Assembly: GCF_009711165.2 (NCBI RefSeq)
Contig: NZ_WMID02000028.1
Location: forward strand, 12,521 to 76,520
Source: Flavobacterium sp. MC2016-06
GTDB lineage: Bacteria; Bacteroidota; Bacteroidia; Flavobacteriales; Flavobacteriaceae
Direction of reading: 5' to 3'
DNA length: 64,000 nucleotides
The notes below the pieces were generated by a model. It did no database searches and was not told where the DNA came from. It was given only the letters and a program-made list of their open reading frames with translations. Positions 52,760 to 62,195 of this stretch are shown piece by piece. Positions within the stretch are counted from its first letter, which is position 1, and every line of letters starts with the position of its first letter. Position numbers and translations under genes: made by a program.

Positions 52760-54316
52760 CTAAAATCCTTTGTGCTCCACCAGCAATTCCTTTAATTCAT
52801 TCGTTTTTACATAAACGGCAAAACGGCCAGACAACAAAAGCATTTCTTTTTCTTCGGGTGTTGTTTTCAGTTTGGTTTCAACGTGAGACGAATATTCATA
52901 AAGCATTAAAAGTTCGCTGGCACCAAAATCTTTAAACTTTTCTTTGTTTAAACTCGACAAAATTACTTCGCCGTTTTTGTCTTTTTTAAAGCTTTCTGCT
53001 CCAAATTTTTCAATCAAATTTGCTTTAAAATCATTGTGGAGTTTAAGCCAGCTGCTTTCGTCGTCGTCTGTATTTTTTAATTGTGCAACCAAATCTTCAT
53101 AAGCTTGGTCTTTCTTCAATTTTAATAGATAATCACGTAAGGTTGTAAAGCCAATAACCTGATAATTTGAGGTTGGAATTTTATACTTTTCTAATACATT
53201 TTCAACGTCTTTTTCAAAAGTAATATATCGGGTTTGAACAGTGTATAAGGAAGCGGTTTCTAATAATGAAATCAATCTTATTTTTTCATCGTTTATAAAA
53301 GGTTCTTTCTTGCCGGGTCCTAAACAATCTATAAAAAGGGCTTTTTTATTTTTATTGTCCACTTTGGTATCATCATGCAGTAATTCTATTAAAGTTTGAT
53401 ATCCCGTATTATCCGAAGCTCCGCCGTCTATAACACACAAAATTTTGTTTTGATTTTTGATTCCGAATTTTGTTTTTGGGAGAACTCCTGGAAAAGCAGA
53501 ACTTGCTGTAATGGCATACGTCAACGGAAAATCGTAACCATTACTAATCATATTTTCGTCAAGCGGAATAGGTGCTTTATTGGGCGCTAAGGACGAATTT
53601 ATTTTTAAAGCTCGAATAATATGCGGCATAAACGGAATACGTTCGCCATTGTTATAAGCAGTTCCATTGGCAACTAACATGGGTAATTCTGGCGTTTTTT
53701 TACTTTCTTTTGGAATAAAAAAATCAGACAAAAGCATTTGGGTTTTAAACTTATCTGGATTTTCTGGATTTAAAGCATCATATTGTAGTATTTCTAAATC
53801 TAACCGCTGGGTCATAGATATTTTTTCTCCTTTTTCGTTTCGATTATTATTCAAAAGTGAGAAAAGTGACGCCGATTTATTAACTTCTGATTTATAAGTA
53901 TCAGCCTTAGAAAAATAGAAATTATTAAAGGATTGATTCTCTTCGTAAAGTTTGTTTTTCAGCATCGTTAAATAATATCCAGCCGAGTAACAACCTCCAG
54001 AAACGGTAGAGTAATAATCTATTTCGTTTAAAAAATTGCGTTGTGAATTGCTTTCTTGTATTTCTTCTAATCCTAGAAGTACGCCCATGCTAAAAAACTG
54101 CGCTCTCGAACCTCCACCGGAAATCCCTATCCCTAAAGCAATATTAGGATTTTGAAATCTGCTGTCGCGATCTTGAACCGATTTGTATTCGTTTAAAGTT
54201 ACAGCAGGAATTGAATTATAATTAATTTCTGAAAAGAGATTTATTTTGCTTTGCGCTATTCCTTTACTCCCTAAAACAAGAAAAAAGAAAGCAATCTGAA
54301 GCTTTTTATGTAGCAT
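52760..54316 (-). CDS. Secreted patatin-like phospholipase
   Basis: 518 residues from the ATG at 54316, which opens the signal peptide (MLHKKLQIAFFFLVLGSKGIAQ); the ATG at 54349 would precede it by 11 residues. Oxyanion motif GISGGGSRAQFFSMGVLLGL. Nucleophile elbow YYSTVSGGCYSAGYYL, where the catalytic Ser is in V-S-G-G; the first Gly of G-x-S-x-G is changed. Catalytic Asp in CVIDGGASDNTG. Lipid acyl hydrolase, outer membrane or secreted. The C-terminal 150 residues are additional and unannotated. Confidence 0.88.
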   Translation of the reverse strand: MLHKKLQIAFFFLVLGSKGIAQSKINLFSEINYNSIPAVTLNEYKSVQDRDSRFQNPNIALGIGISGGGSRAQFFSMGVLLGLEEIQESNSQRNFLNEIDYYSTVSGGCYSAGYYLTMLKNKLYEENQSFNNFYFSKADTYKSEVNKSASLFSLLNNNRNEKGEKISMTQRLDLEILQYDALNPENPDKFKTQMLLSDFFIPKESKKTPELPMLVANGTAYNNGERIPFMPHIIRALKINSSLAPNKAPIPLDENMISNGYDFPLTYAITASSAFPGVLPKTKFGIKNQNKILCVIDGGASDNTGYQTLIELLHDDTKVDNKNKKALFIDCLGPGKKEPFINDEKIRLISLLETASLYTVQTRYITFEKDVENVLEKYKIPTSNYQVIGFTTLRDYLLKLKKDQAYEDLVAQLKNTDDDESSWLKLHNDFKANLIEKFGAESFKKDKNGEVILSSLNKEKFKDFGASELLMLYEYSSHVETKLKTTPEEKEMLLLSGRFAVYVKTNELKELLVEHKGF

Positions 54317-54443
54317 ATTGTGCACAATTAAATTGGGATTTCTCAACATTTCATTTACTTACAGCGTTTAAAATTAAAGGAATTAATTCAATAAGAAATA
54401 ATTGTGCCTGCTTTTTTAACTTTTCAGATTTATGATAAAAAGC

Positions 54444-54474
54444 AAAAAGCTGCATTTTGATCAATGCAGCTTTT
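54444..54474. terminator. Terminator between the DinB-domain gene and the patatin gene leader
   Basis: aaaaagctgcatt pairs with aatgcagctttt. The GCTGCATT stem recurs in the terminator at 57187-57221. Confidence 0.8.
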
Positions 54475-54482
54475 ATAGTCTA

Positions 54483-55613
54483 TTATTGTTTAATTCCTGG
54501 GTCTAATTTTGATTTTTGCTCAGGTGGAATCCTTTTCTTCAAAAACAAAATCTGTCCTAAATGACTCGATTGATGTTCCATTACGTGAAACCAGCAATAT
54601 TGATTGGTCCAATCATATCTTGTTTGAACTTCGGCAAACCATGCGTCATCTCTTTTCTTTAATTCCGAAATGGTTTTTGCTCTAACTTCATTATAAATAT
54701 CTAAATAATATTTAATGTCGTGGCCTTTAAATTCGTCACGTCCGCCTTGATCTAAGTTAAGAGCATTGTTCCATATTTTCTTTTCTTCTTCATTAAATTC
54801 TCTGTTTTCAAAAGTAAAAACCTGATAATATTTTTCGGCTGCAGCCAAATGCATTACCAAAGCACCAATTCTATTCGCTTCTTCATCATGCAGATAATCG
54901 ATTTCATATTGATTCATGTTTTTAACGGTCCTTTCAACACGATCTTTAAGATCTTCAAGCATCGAAATCATGTCTGCAATTTTTGGCGAAGCCCCCTCGA
55001 CATTCCCAATTTTTGCTTCTAGTCTTGGTCTTATACCATTTCCTTCTAATAACAAACTGATTTTTCCATCGGCGCTTGATTTATCTGAAGTAACTTTATA
55101 TTCTTTTGTTTTAACTATAGCCTCTTTAGATATTCCAAAATTCCATTTTGGAATATCACCATTGTTTACTGGAACTTCAAAACTAGGATTTAGAATTACT
55201 AAAGGTTCAAAAACACCTTTATCATTTTCTATAAGTAATTCAAATTTATCAAAGTAAAATTTTCCGTTGTATAAGCACAAACCTCCAAAACTTAATGATT
55301 TACTGTTTGCATCAATTGTTCCTTCTACTGTATAAGACTTCCACTCTTTAGATTTTACAGGTCTGTCTCTCATATTATCAAAAAAACCATCTTCGTCATT
55401 TTTAGTATCTACTCTTGCCCAAACTCCAGCCCAAGCTTTAGGCTCAGTACTTTCTACTTTCACAAAAGCGATTACTTTAAATTTTTTCTTAACAGAAGTC
55501 TTTATATCAATTGTCTGATTAAAAGAAGTCCAATCACTGGAAACCGTTTTTGATGTTTGAGCCTGAGCTATGGCAAAGCCTAAAAACAGGAGCAATAGTG
55601 GTATTTTTTTCAT
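54483..55613 (-). CDS. Secreted protein with N-terminal jelly-roll-like domain and C-terminal DinB domain
   Basis: 376 residues with signal peptide MKKIPLLLLFLGFAIAQAQ. The first 180 residues are beta-rich with KVIAFVKVESTEPKAWAGVWARVD, reminiscent of carbohydrate-binding jelly-roll domains. The C-terminal half is DinB-like: ALVMHLAAAEKYYQVF carries one metal His and VMEHQSSHLGQILFLKKRI the H-x-x-x-H. DinB domains bind divalent metal, often as thiol-dependent hydrolases or S-transferases. The secreted fusion is unusual. Convergent with the patatin gene; divergent from the M19 gene. Confidence 0.78.
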   Translation of the reverse strand: MKKIPLLLLFLGFAIAQAQTSKTVSSDWTSFNQTIDIKTSVKKKFKVIAFVKVESTEPKAWAGVWARVDTKNDEDGFFDNMRDRPVKSKEWKSYTVEGTIDANSKSLSFGGLCLYNGKFYFDKFELLIENDKGVFEPLVILNPSFEVPVNNGDIPKWNFGISKEAIVKTKEYKVTSDKSSADGKISLLLEGNGIRPRLEAKIGNVEGASPKIADMISMLEDLKDRVERTVKNMNQYEIDYLHDEEANRIGALVMHLAAAEKYYQVFTFENREFNEEEKKIWNNALNLDQGGRDEFKGHDIKYYLDIYNEVRAKTISELKKRDDAWFAEVQTRYDWTNQYCWFHVMEHQSSHLGQILFLKKRIPPEQKSKLDPGIKQ

Positions 55614-55837
55614 TTGTTTATTGGTTAGGAATTTTGAGTAAATATAATATAGTTTTTTTAGGAATTAACTTATTATTTATTCAAAAACAAATCGCTGAAA
55701 TTTATTTTTTTCGTTTTTTCAATTTTAGCATTAAACCAAATAACTTAAATTCGTTCTTATATCTACAATTATTAGGGAGCAACGACTAATTCTACAAGAA
55801 AATCGAAGTCATTAACAATCTAAAAAAATTGAAATTT

Positions 55838-57037
55838 ATGGAAAAATTGCAGCGAGAATGGTCACGTCGAAAATTCATGTACACTTTAACCGGAGCTGGA
55901 ACATTAGTAATGTTGAACCCAATGATTACTTGGGCTGCCGAAATTTATGATCCTAGAATTGCTGCAATCGTGGCCAAAACTATTGGAATTGATACGCACA
56001 ATCATATTGATGTGCCTCTCAATAAAGCAGAACTTCCTGGCCCGAAAATAGATTTGAATAGCGAAATGAAGAAGTCTGGATTATCGGCAATTTGTATGAC
56101 TTTTGCTGTTGATTATCAAAAACTGAATAATGCCGGCGAAGCTTACGACCGTTTCTTAAACGGATTGACTGCAATGGACACTGTTTTGGAAAGCAACAAC
56201 ATGAAGCGTTCTATGAATTTGTCCGACATTAAAACTGCGCACAAAAAACAACAGCCAACCGTGATTCAGTCTGTAGAAGGTGCTCATTTTCTCGAAGGAC
56301 ATTTAGATCGACTTGAAGTAGCTTACAAAAGAGGTTTACGACATTTAACTTTACTTCATGATAATGATGCTTCTGTGCCTTTGGGCGATGTTTTTACAAA
56401 TCCTGCTCAGTTTGGTGGATTAACGCCTTTTGGCGATGAAGTGATAAAAGAATGCAACCGCCTTGGAATTCTTGTTGATCTTTCGCACGGTACTAACGAA
56501 ATGGTAAATGCTGCTTTGAAAGTAACTACCAAACCCGTTCTTATTTCGCATACTGGTCTTGATACTCGTTTAGGTCAAAATGAGTTTATGGCAAAAATGA
56601 TGCGTCCGAGATTAATTAGTAAAGAACAGGCTAAAATTGTTGCAGACAAAGGAGGCGTTATTGGCGTTTGGACACATCTTGCAGATACACCGCAAGAATA
56701 TGCTGAAAATATAAAAGCTATGGTTGATGTTGTTGGTATTGATCATGTCGCAATTGGAACTGATACTAAAATGACGCCGCCTTACCGATCTCCTGAAAAT
56801 ATAAAACAGGAACAAGAACGTCATGCTAATGATGAAAAACGAAATGATAAAAGCGGCGATAAAAATCGCAACAAAATGGGTGGCAGTACTAACGAAACCT
56901 GGAAAGATCAAAAAGAAGGTTTCTATTATGTTGTCGTTGAAGCTTTACTAAAAGCAGGTTTTAATGAAGAAGAAATTGGTAAAATTGGCGGCGGTAACTT
57001 TTTAAGAGTTTTTGATGCAGCTACAAAAGGGCATTAA
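55838..57037 (+). CDS. Membrane dipeptidase (peptidase M19), Tat-exported
   Basis: 399 residues from the ATG at 55838 (a TTG extension to 55829 is rejected). Tat signal: SRRKFMYTLTGAGTLVML with the twin Arg. Metal ligands: GIDTHNHIDV (H-x-D), SVEGAHFLEG (Glu), LVDLSHGTNE and VLISHTG (two His), then IGTDTK (Asp). The family cleaves dipeptides, including D-residue ones. A charged insert near residues 320-355 (HANDEKRNDKSGDKNRNKMG) is unusual. Confidence 0.92.
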   Translation: MEKLQREWSRRKFMYTLTGAGTLVMLNPMITWAAEIYDPRIAAIVAKTIGIDTHNHIDVPLNKAELPGPKIDLNSEMKKSGLSAICMTFAVDYQKLNNAGEAYDRFLNGLTAMDTVLESNNMKRSMNLSDIKTAHKKQQPTVIQSVEGAHFLEGHLDRLEVAYKRGLRHLTLLHDNDASVPLGDVFTNPAQFGGLTPFGDEVIKECNRLGILVDLSHGTNEMVNAALKVTTKPVLISHTGLDTRLGQNEFMAKMMRPRLISKEQAKIVADKGGVIGVWTHLADTPQEYAENIKAMVDVVGIDHVAIGTDTKMTPPYRSPENIKQEQERHANDEKRNDKSGDKNRNKMGGSTNETWKDQKEGFYYVVVEALLKAGFNEEEIGKIGGGNFLRVFDAATKGH

Positions 57038-57071
57038 TTAAAATATATCGATTTTAATACTTGTTATAAAC

Positions 57072-57150
57072 TTCCTGCAAGGTCTTTTTTGACCTTGTAG
57101 GTTTCTAGTCAAAATCATACCTACAAGGTCAAAAAAAGACCTTGCAGGAA
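57072..57150. repeat. Long hyphenated palindrome after the M19 gene
   Basis: Left arm 57072-57102 and right arm 57119-57150 pair over about 31 bases. Each arm is itself a palindrome, aaggtc-tttttt-gacctt. The loop is 16 nt. Confidence 0.85.
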
Positions 57151-57186
57151 AACGCAAAATGATTACACTATAAGGTTATGACAAAC

Positions 57187-57221
57187 AAAAAAGCTGCATT
57201 TTATACGAATGCAGCTTTTTT
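57187..57221. terminator. Bidirectional terminator between M19 and CDGSH genes
   Basis: aaaaaagctgcatt pairs with aatgcagcttttttt; same stem as at 54444-54474. Confidence 0.85.
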
Positions 57222-57243
57222 TGTTTGTATTAGAAACCAAATC

Positions 57244-57471
57244 TTAGTTTGTTTTCATTGGTGGCAAATCGAATGCGATAGAATCGTGTTCGAAATTATT
57301 ACGGTGTGCTCCATCGCAAAAAGGTTTGTTTGAAGAATGTCCGCAACGGCAAAGACCTAAAGCTTGTCTTCCTTGTAATCCGTAAAGTACTCCTTCTGGA
57401 TCCATGATTTCAAAATCGCCTTCTATTTTTATAGATCCATTTTTGTTGATGATTAATTTTGTCTTGCTCAT
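57244..57471 (-). CDS. CDGSH-type iron-sulfur protein
   Basis: 75 residues from the ATG at 57471. The [2Fe-2S] motif is complete: CRCGHSSNKPFCDGAH (C-x-C-x2-S-x3-P-x-C-D-G-A-H), close to the C-terminus. Ligands are three Cys and one His. A longer reading starting at 57516 has no support. Confidence 0.9.
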   Translation of the reverse strand: MSKTKLIINKNGSIKIEGDFEIMDPEGVLYGLQGRQALGLCRCGHSSNKPFCDGAHRNNFEHDSIAFDLPPMKTN

Positions 57472-57581
57472 AAATTTGTTTTTTTCGAGTGCAAATATCA
57501 CGAAATATATTCTCATTTATAAGCCGTAAACCTAGTTTAAACTGGTTCTATTTTATGAGTTGCTTTACAATGGTGCAAAGT

Positions 57582-57668
57582 TTTTTTTCACGCAGATTTA
57601 GCAGATTAGACATATCTAACAAATATTTAAAAAAATCACCCTAATCTGCTAAATCTGCGTGAAAAAAA
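57582..57668. repeat. 28-bp perfect inverted repeat
   Basis: tttttttcacgcagatttag (57582-) and its inverted partner ending at 57668; arms 57582-57609 and 57641-57668, spacer 31 bp, AT-rich. It uses the gcagatttagcagattag core. Confidence 0.85.
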
Positions 57669-57679
57669 TTTAATCCTTA

Positions 57680-57850
57680 TTATTTGTCATCAGATTCGTT
57701 TTCTTTTTTCTGCTGATTCATTTTTGTAACTAAAGCTTTCAAACGCAATTTTTTTTCTTGTTTTTCTTCTTGAAGTTTAGCTTTTTTCCGATTTAGCAAT
57801 TTGGTATGCAAAGCCTTGTTTTTGGTGTTTTTTTCGGGTCCTTTTGCCAT
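57680..57850 (-). CDS. Small basic protein
   Basis: 56 residues: MAKGPEKNTKNKALHTKLLN ... ending MNQQKKENESDDK. Very rich in Lys, Arg and Gln, predicted helical, no signal. Too short for usual cut-offs. A TATCTTTG box on the minus strand (57879-57886) lies 29 bp upstream, which supports it as a real gene. Function unknown; perhaps nucleic-acid or ribosome associated, by composition only. Confidence 0.65.
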   Translation of the reverse strand: MAKGPEKNTKNKALHTKLLNRKKAKLQEEKQEKKLRLKALVTKMNQQKKENESDDK

Positions 57851-57878
57851 GATTTCTAAACTTTTTAAATTACTGGTG

Positions 57879-57886
57879 CAAAGATA
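57879..57886 (-). promoter_or_regulatory. -7 box of the small basic gene
   Basis: TATCTTTG on the minus strand. Confidence 0.45.
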
Positions 57887-57905
57887 AATAAACTACTCCG
57901 CAATC

Positions 57906-58007
57906 TTGTCATTTCGAAGAATGAGAAATCGCACTAGAAATTCTGCAAGCCAAATCGATAATTTTTGTCGATTTACGAGTGCGATTTCTCATTCTTCGAA
58001 ATGACAA
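57906..58007. repeat. 30-bp perfect inverted repeat with inner hairpin
   Basis: Arms 57906-57935 and 57978-58007 are exact inverted copies (ttgtcatttcgaagaatgag ... at the left edge). The 42-bp spacer carries a smaller aaatcga/tcgattt hairpin. Confidence 0.9.
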
Positions 58008-58118
58008 ACTATACGCATAAACTGTGAGTGTTTACCTTTGTCAAAGTTTAAAACTTTGACAAAAGTCTGCGCGATGTTAACTTCTTATGCAAACATATGA
58101 TGACAAAGATTAGGTTTC

Positions 58119-58243
58119 TAGCCCCGATAGAAGTGGAAATCCTTTTTGTTTTTTCTTTAAAAACAAAAAGATTATCTCACTGTAATTTTATTCTATTTGG
58201 TGTTCGATGAACTACGTTTGTAACGGATAGCGGGATTAGCTCC
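58119..58243. repeat. AGCCC...TAGCTCC interspersed element, long copy
   Basis: tagccccgatagaagtgg at the left, ctttttgttttttctttaaa and aaacaaaaag hairpin, ggatagcgggattagctcc at the right. Same layout as 34218-34297 with about 45 extra bases in the middle. Confidence 0.65.
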
Positions 58244-58277
58244 TAATAAAAACCATTAAACTCTCGATTCTATTGCT

Positions 58278-58285
58278 TATTTTTG
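58278..58285 (+). promoter_or_regulatory. -7 box of metG
   Basis: TATTTTTG, 19 bp before the ATG. Confidence 0.5.
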
Positions 58286-58304
58286 CACTCATTAAAATTG
58301 AGTT

Positions 58305-60362
58305 ATGATACAAAATCCTAAAAGATATACTATTACGGCGGCATTGCCTTACACCAACGGACCTATTCATATTGGGCATTTGGCGGGGGTTTACGTGCCT
58401 GCAGATATTTATTCGAGATACTTGCGTTTGCAAGGAAAAGACGTTGCGTTTATTTGCGGAAGCGATGAACATGGTGTTGCAATTTCGATGAAAGCTAAAA
58501 AAGAAGGAATTACACCACAAGAAGTTATTGATAAATATGACGGAATTATTAGAAAATCATTCTCTGATTTCGGAATTTCGTTTGATAATTATTCTAGAAC
58601 TTCGGCTAAAATTCATCATGATACGGCTCAGGAATTTTTTAGAAAACTGTATGATAATGGTGATTTTATTGAAGAAATTACAGAGCAATTGTACGATGCA
58701 AAAGCAAATCAGTTTTTAGCAGATCGTTTTGTAGTTGGAACTTGCCCAAAATGTGGAAATGACGGCGCTTACGGAGATCAGTGCGAAAATTGCGGATCGA
58801 CTTTGAATGCGACAGATTTGATTAATCCGAAATCGACGATTACTGGAGAAACTCCAATTTTAAAATCAACAAAACACTGGTTTTTACCTTTAGACCGATA
58901 TACTGAATTCTTGCAGGAATGGATTTTGGTTGGACATAAAAACGACTGGAAACCGAATGTTTACGGACAAGTTAAATCTTGGGTTGACGGCGGATTGGAA
59001 CCTCGTGCGGTAACGCGTGATCTTGATTGGGGAATTGATGTTCCTGTTGAAGGCGCAGAAGGCAAAAAACTTTACGTTTGGTTTGATGCTCCGATTGGAT
59101 ATATTTCTTCGACTAAAGAATGGGCTTTGCGCGAAGGAAAAGATTGGGAACCCTATTGGAAAGATGAAGACACTAAATTGGTGCACTTTATCGGAAAAGA
59201 CAATATCGTTTTTCACTGTATCATTTTCCCTGCGATGCTTAAAGCCGAAGGAAGCTACATTTTACCAGACAACGTTCCGGCAAATGAGTTTTTGAATTTG
59301 GAAGGAAATAAACTTTCGACTTCTAAAAACTGGGCAGTTTGGTTGCACGAATATTTAGAAGAATTTCCAGAGAAACAAGACGTTTTGCGTTATGCATTGA
59401 CATCAAACGCTCCGGAAACAAAAGATAATGATTTTACTTGGAAAGATTTCCAGGCTAGAAACAACAACGAATTGGTTGCTATTTTTGGAAATTTCATTAA
59501 TCGTGTAGTTGTTTTAACGAACAAGTATTACGAAGGATATATTCCAACTCCAAATGAGTTTTCAGAAGTTGATGAAAACGCTTTAGCAGAATTAAAAGCG
59601 TATCCAGCTGTGATTTCTAGTTCGGTGGAGCGTTACAGATTCCGTGAAGCTTTGGGCGAATTGATGAATGTGGCGCGTTTAGGAAATAAATATTTGGCAG
59701 ACGAAGAGCCTTGGAAAGTTATGAAAGACAATCCGGAGCGCGTAAAAACTCAAATGTATGTAGCGCTTCAAATTGCTGCTGCTTTGAGCATTTTGGCTGA
59801 ACCGTTTTTACCATTTACAGCTTCAAAATTATCAAGAATCTTGAAAAATGAAGGCAAATTGAAATGGAGCGATGTTGCTGAAAACGATGAATTAATTCCA
59901 TCTGGACACCAAATTGGCGAAGCTGAATTGCTTTTTGCTAAAATTGAAGACGAAGAAATACAAAAACAAATAGAAAAATTGGAAGCAACTAAAACTGCAA
60001 ATCTTGCCGAAAGCAAACAACCGGAACCTCAAAAAGAATTGATTCAATTTGAAGATTTCGCTAAAATGGATATTCGTGTTGGAACTATTCTTGAGGCCGA
60101 AAAAATGCCAAAAGCAAATAAACTTTTAGTGCTTAAAGTTGATACAGGAATTGACGTTCGTACAATTGTTTCGGGAATTGCAGAAAGCTTTACTCCAGAA
60201 GAAATTATTGGTAAACGTGTTTCTGTTTTGGCAAATTTAGCACCAAGAGCTTTACGCGGTGTTGAAAGTCAAGGTATGATTTTGATGACTACAAATGCCG
60301 AAGGAAAATTGGTTTTCATTAATCCAGATGCTGATGCTCCGAATGGTGAGACTGTAAACTAA
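58305..60362 (+). CDS. metG: Methionyl-tRNA synthetase
   Basis: 685 residues. HIGH at 22-25 in [14 protein letters not shown] CxxC zinc knuckle pair is visible in [24 protein letters not shown] is replaced by [11 protein letters not shown] near residue 335. The C-terminal 110 residues form an EMAP/Trbp-like tRNA-binding domain ([20 protein letters not shown] ... [10 protein letters not shown]). Large bacterial form with zinc and C-terminal dimerisation domain. Confidence 0.97.
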   Translation: MIQNPKRYTITAALPYTNGPIHIGHLAGVYVPADIYSRYLRLQGKDVAFICGSDEHGVAISMKAKKEGITPQEVIDKYDGIIRKSFSDFGISFDNYSRTSAKIHHDTAQEFFRKLYDNGDFIEEITEQLYDAKANQFLADRFVVGTCPKCGNDGAYGDQCENCGSTLNATDLINPKSTITGETPILKSTKHWFLPLDRYTEFLQEWILVGHKNDWKPNVYGQVKSWVDGGLEPRAVTRDLDWGIDVPVEGAEGKKLYVWFDAPIGYISSTKEWALREGKDWEPYWKDEDTKLVHFIGKDNIVFHCIIFPAMLKAEGSYILPDNVPANEFLNLEGNKLSTSKNWAVWLHEYLEEFPEKQDVLRYALTSNAPETKDNDFTWKDFQARNNNELVAIFGNFINRVVVLTNKYYEGYIPTPNEFSEVDENALAELKAYPAVISSSVERYRFREALGELMNVARLGNKYLADEEPWKVMKDNPERVKTQMYVALQIAAALSILAEPFLPFTASKLSRILKNEGKLKWSDVAENDELIPSGHQIGEAELLFAKIEDEEIQKQIEKLEATKTANLAESKQPEPQKELIQFEDFAKMDIRVGTILEAEKMPKANKLLVLKVDTGIDVRTIVSGIAESFTPEEIIGKRVSVLANLAPRALRGVESQGMILMTTNAEGKLVFINPDADAPNGETVN

Positions 60363-60510
60363 GGTTTTATAAATTTTATAAAGTTGCGTGAATTGATTAG
60401 GTATTCTAATTAATTCGCGCAATTTGCTTTTAAAAACAGTTCATAAATAATTATATTTCAAGAAAAAAGTAAGATATTCGTTAAAATTAAGCATTTAACC
60501 AATTCTAATT

Positions 60511-61965
60511 ATGATAAAAAAAGCCCTATTTATATCTTTATTTTTAAACAGTGTATTCTCTTTTTCGCAAGAAATTATCAGCTCTACAGCTGTTGATTTA
60601 AAAAGAGATCGTGATGTTTTTCAGGTTGTAAACGATGACAAAAAACAAGTAACTCTTTTTGTTAGTGATAAAGTAAAAGTAAAAGCAATTCAGCTCAACG
60701 AAAAAATGCAGATCGTTGACAGTATTTCTGCAGAACGCCCAAATACTAAAAATTATAGTAACATGATTGGCTATAATAGTAGTGATAACAATACTAGATT
60801 GTTTTGGACTTCGGCTGGCTGTGAAAATATTTTTGCTCAATTATTTGATTTTAAAGAACATAAAATAACAACCAAAGAATATTCGCTGGTTTTAAAAAAC
60901 GAAAAAATTCTACAGAAATTCAGTAGTGATGAAAAGTTTTACATATTAACAGTTTTAAAAAACAGCAATAATTTTAAACTTCACATATTTGACAGTCAAG
61001 GTAATTATAAAGAGCAGATTATAGCTTTGGAAGGATTTCATTTTTTTCAATCCAACTATGTCAAATCAGATCTATATGGCGTTTTTGGTCAGAGTTTAAT
61101 GCCTTTAGAATGGCCTTTTACCTTAACGGACGTTGATGCTAAAAACCCTGCATCTTTGACTACAAGTGCTGCAAAAAGAAAATGTTATTTTACTAAAAAA
61201 CAACTTATTATAACAATTGATTTAAATGTAAATTTTACTCAGGCTATTGTAATTGATTTAGAAAAATATACCGGAACTGAAAAAATCGTCAAATCACCCC
61301 CAATTTCGAATACAAGCGGTAGTGGATTTCAACTGCATTTAAATTCAAATTCATTTCTTTTAGACGATAAATTATACCAAATCAAAACTTCATCAGACAC
61401 TTTTTATTTTACTATAAAAGATTTAGATGGCAATATAGTACAAGAATATGATGCAAATGCAGATAAACAGATCGATTTTAAGAATTCTGAAATTTCTTTA
61501 GAAAACGGAGATTTTATGGGTGGCAAAAGAACTTTAGAAAACTCTTCTCAATTTATTAGAAAAATAAACAATTTGTACTTGGGTGTTGCTTGTTATCATA
61601 TTGGCGAAAATACCTTAGTAACTTTTGGAGGCATCACAGCTGTTCAACAAACAGGTACTGGACAAGCAGTAGCAAATCAATTTGGGCTTCTTGGGTCTTT
61701 AATCGGATCTTTTGTCTTTAATCCAACTATGAATAGTTTTAACTCTTATGCAAACAGAAAAGTTGTTAAAACAGAAGGATTATTTGATAAAGAAGGAAAA
61801 CATATAACAGGAGATTTACAGCCTTTGGCTTTTGATAAAATTAGAACTTTTTTTGATGACAACAATGATGTTTCATCACAGACGCTCTTTAAAACGGATG
61901 CTTATTATCTCGGATATTACGATAATAAAACCAAGGAATACATTATTAGAAAATTTGCTGATTAA
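60511..61965 (+). CDS. Secreted hypothetical protein, array member 1
   Basis: 484 residues, signal peptide MIKKALFISLFLNSVFSFSQ. No family recognised. The body reads as repeated beta-type segments (DVFQVVNDDKKQVTLFVSDK, IIGYNS-like, YLGYYDNKTKEYIIRKF at the end). It shares order and many residues with the next gene: DRD-FQV-N, K-F-STD / F-DDNNDV, LYQIKTSSDTFYFTIKDLDGN, LGNY- or LGYYDNK endings. One unusual glycine-rich segment (TGTGQAVANQFGLLGSLIGSF) is inserted at about 390. Monocistronic by spacing. Confidence 0.82.
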   Translation: MIKKALFISLFLNSVFSFSQEIISSTAVDLKRDRDVFQVVNDDKKQVTLFVSDKVKVKAIQLNEKMQIVDSISAERPNTKNYSNMIGYNSSDNNTRLFWTSAGCENIFAQLFDFKEHKITTKEYSLVLKNEKILQKFSSDEKFYILTVLKNSNNFKLHIFDSQGNYKEQIIALEGFHFFQSNYVKSDLYGVFGQSLMPLEWPFTLTDVDAKNPASLTTSAAKRKCYFTKKQLIITIDLNVNFTQAIVIDLEKYTGTEKIVKSPPISNTSGSGFQLHLNSNSFLLDDKLYQIKTSSDTFYFTIKDLDGNIVQEYDANADKQIDFKNSEISLENGDFMGGKRTLENSSQFIRKINNLYLGVACYHIGENTLVTFGGITAVQQTGTGQAVANQFGLLGSLIGSFVFNPTMNSFNSYANRKVVKTEGLFDKEGKHITGDLQPLAFDKIRTFFDDNNDVSSQTLFKTDAYYLGYYDNKTKEYIIRKFAD

Positions 61966-61972
61966 GAAATGT

Positions 61973-62000
61973 AATTCCCGATTAAAACTCGGGAATTTTT
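61973..62000. terminator. Terminator after array member 1
   Basis: aattcccga / tcgggaattttt stem-loop. Confidence 0.8.
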
Positions 62001-62089
62001 GTCTAAAATAATCCTCACTAAATTGACAAAAAATCTGTTCTAATAACAAATCAAAAAGGACTTGTAAAAACATTACAGCCTGCTAACAA

Positions 62090-62130
62090 CAATGCGTGAA
62101 ATCTTAATCGATTCACGCATTTTATTTTTG
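62090..62130. terminator. gcgtgaa hairpin before array member 2
   Basis: gcgtgaaat ... gattcacgc followed by a T-rich run. A related hairpin, gcgtgaattgatt ... ttcgcgc, lies near 60385-60425 after metG. Confidence 0.5.
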
Positions 62131-62195
62131 AAAACATTTCTTAATCAAATTTCAAGAAAAATTAAGATATTCGCCATAAAATAATTACTTAATTC

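Larger units (their letters stand above)
57851..58304. other. 454-bp gap: promoter, repeats and metG leader
   Basis: Holds the -7 box of the small basic gene (57879-57886), the 30-bp inverted repeat (57906-58007), the AGCCC element (58119-58243) and the metG -7 box. No gene. Confidence 0.7.

Noticed and set aside
57582..58007. Possible insertion sequence between the long inverted repeats
   Set aside because: No transposase frame lies between them; the only gene is the 56-residue basic protein.
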